Below are positions 6,838-7,943 of a DNA stretch of 7,943 nucleotides, one piece after another. Location: positions 1-7,943 of the forward strand of contig WFMN01000159.1 in NCBI GenBank assembly GCA_015489095.1. Reading direction: 5' to 3'. Positions within the stretch are counted from its first letter, which is position 1, and each line of letters opens with the position of its first letter. A program made the position numbers and the translations under genes. The DNA is from Mariprofundaceae bacterium (lineage in GTDB: Bacteria; Pseudomonadota; Zetaproteobacteria; Mariprofundales; J009). Under the pieces are notes generated by a model. That model had not been told where the DNA came from, made no database searches, and was given only the letters and a program-made list of their open reading frames with translations.

Positions 6838-7931
6838 GCACTCCGGTCACCATCTGCATCGCCGGGGGCGGCACAGGCGGCCATCTGATGCCGGCGCTGG
6901 CGCTGGCGGACGCGGTGCGCGCCCGCTGGCCAAAGGTCACGGTGGAGTTTATCGGTGCCGAACGCGGGCTGGAGGCGAAGCTGCTGCCGGAGCGCGGCGA
7001 GCAGGCGCTGTTGCTGCCGATGCACGCCGTCTCCGGCGCCGGGCTATTGCAGCGCTTGCGGGTGGTGGCGTGGGAGCTGCCCAAGGCGGTGGCCACCATC
7101 ATGCGCCACTGGCGTGGGCAGCGGCCGGTGCTGGTGATCGGTGTCGGCGGCTATGCCAGCGCGATGGGGGTGGCGGCGGCGCTCTGCGCGCGGGTGCCGG
7201 TGCTACTCTACGAACAGAACGCGATCCCGGGGATGGTCAATCGGCAACTCGCCCGCTTCTGCCGCAAGGTGCTGCTGGGGATGGCTGCCGCCGCCCGTTA
7301 CCTGCCATCGGACAAGACGGTGGTGTGCGGCAATCTGGTGCGGCGCGAGGTGGCAAAGGTGGCGTGGCAGCCGCATACCCCGCCGCAGATCTTGGTGCTG
7401 GGCGGCTCGCAAGGGGCGCGTTTTCTCAACACCACCATGCCGGAGGTGGCGGCGATGCTCAAGCGGCAGGGGGTGGATTTTACCCTGCGCCATCAGTGCG
7501 GCAGGGGCAATGCGGCCGCGGTGCGCGACGCCTACCACAAGGTGGGAGTGCAGGCCGAGGTGGAGCCGTTTTGTAGGCGGATGGACGATTTTTACCGCAG
7601 CGGCGATCTACTCGTGGCGCGCGCCGGCGCGATGACGGTGGCGGAGTGTCAAGCGGTGGGGATGCCGGCGCTCTTTATCCCGCTGCCGATCGCCGCCGAT
7701 GACCATCAGTACCACAACGCCATGGTGCTACAGCGGGCGGAGGCCGCCTTGGTGCTGCGCCAGCAGGAGGCGACGGTCGAGGCGCTGGCGGCGGCGGTGG
7801 CCGAGCTGCTGACGGCGCCGGCGAAGTTGCGCTCCATGGCGGAAGCGGCGCGCCGGCAGGCGCCGAAGGATGCCGCCGCCACCATGCTGGGGGCTGTGGC
7901 ACCCTGGCTGCCGCAGGGGACGGTGGCATGA
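6834..7931 (+). CDS. murG: UDP-GlcNAc:lipid I N-acetylglucosaminyltransferase MurG
   Basis: Peripheral inner-membrane glycosyltransferase (GT-B fold, family GT28) that adds GlcNAc to lipid I to make lipid II on the cytoplasmic face. It has 365 residues, within the usual range (E. coli 355). The N-terminal domain has the glycine-rich loop GGGTGGHLMPALA with H17 (usually GGHVFPALA), then IGVGGYASAMGVAAAL and LLYEQNAIPGMVN with N129. The C-terminal UDP-GlcNAc domain has GGSQGARFLN (190-199), ARAGAMTVAE with E271 (usually AGASTVSE), and PLPIAADDHQYHNA with Q292. All positions expected to contact the nucleotide sugar are present. The ATG at 6834 sits in an ATGA overlap with the ftsW stop. Only a weak GGTGG (6819-6823) precedes it, so translation is probably coupled to ftsW. 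Its own TGA overlaps the next start. Confidence 0.97.
   Translation: MSTPVTICIAGGGTGGHLMPALALADAVRARWPKVTVEFIGAERGLEAKLLPERGEQALLLPMHAVSGAGLLQRLRVVAWELPKAVATIMRHWRGQRPVLVIGVGGYASAMGVAAALCARVPVLLYEQNAIPGMVNRQLARFCRKVLLGMAAAARYLPSDKTVVCGNLVRREVAKVAWQPHTPPQILVLGGSQGARFLNTTMPEVAAMLKRQGVDFTLRHQCGRGNAAAVRDAYHKVGVQAEVEPFCRRMDDFYRSGDLLVARAGAMTVAECQAVGMPALFIPLPIAADDHQYHNAMVLQRAEAALVLRQQEATVEALAAAVAELLTAPAKLRSMAEAARRQAPKDAAATMLGAVAPWLPQGTVA
7915..7920 (+). promoter_or_regulatory. Shine-Dalgarno site of the gene after murG
   Basis: AGGGGA lies 7 bases before the ATG at 7928, inside the end of murG. It supports a real start there. Confidence 0.6.
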
Positions 7932-7943
7932 AGCAGTTGGTGA
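7928..7943 (+). CDS. murC: Start of the next dcw gene, probably murC (3' truncated)
   Basis: Only the first five codons (MKQLV) and one further base are in the window. The ATG overlaps the murG TGA (ATGA) and has a good ribosome site at 7915-7920, so a gene start here is likely. Its identity as murC (UDP-MurNAc:L-alanine ligase) is inferred purely from gene order: murG is usually followed by murC, whose proteins often begin MK or similar. Too little sequence remains to test this; murB or another dcw gene cannot be excluded. Confidence 0.55.

Noticed and set aside
1..7943. Search for a novel system: mobile elements, CRISPR, RNA genes, toxin-antitoxin pairs, or genes inserted in the cluster.
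   Set aside because: Every base apart from the 34-base gap is covered by a recognised dcw gene in standard order; no direct or inverted repeats, array or inserted gene were seen.

Overview
This window is a stretch of a bacterial dcw (division and cell wall) cluster, read entirely on the + strand. The order is ftsI (3' end only) - murE - murF - mraY - murD - ftsW - murG - murC (first codons only), the order known from many Pseudomonadota including Escherichia coli. The DNA is very GC-rich, and the proteins have lengths close to those of E. coli (MurE 493, MurF 452, MraY 355, MurD 438, FtsW 386, MurG 365 residues). MraY, MurD and MurG look proteobacterial. MurE carries a variant of the meso-diaminopimelate signature, which fits a Gram-negative wall. 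The truncated FtsI ends in a PASTA-like domain, which E. coli-type FtsI lacks, so a lineage outside the classical gamma/beta groups is plausible. I cannot place the organism more precisely.

Layout: positions 1-449 hold the end of the FtsI transpeptidase domain, a basic linker and a C-terminal PASTA-like domain. Positions 442-1923 are murE, 1914-3272 murF, 3262-4329 mraY, 4326-5642 murD, 5677-6837 ftsW, 6834-7931 murG, and murC starts at 7928 and runs off the end. Neighbouring genes overlap by 8, 10, 11 and 4 bases; then comes one 34-base gap (murD-ftsW); then two more 4-base ATGA overlaps. I see no promoter, terminator, RNA gene, repeat array or mobile element, and no gene-free stretch longer than 34 bases. 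The genes are probably translated from one long mRNA with translational coupling.

Together the genes make and deploy lipid II. MurE and MurF finish the UDP-MurNAc-pentapeptide, using products of MurC and MurD. MraY moves it onto undecaprenyl phosphate at the inner membrane, and MurG adds GlcNAc. FtsW (glycosyltransferase) and FtsI (transpeptidase) use the flipped lipid II at the septum.

I found no new biological system here; this is an ordinary core locus. Points that merit a second look are small: the FtsI PASTA-like tail, the DNSR (not DNPR) signature in MurE, several non-consensus motifs in MurF, substitutions in two FtsW signature motifs, and a run of nine G in murF.
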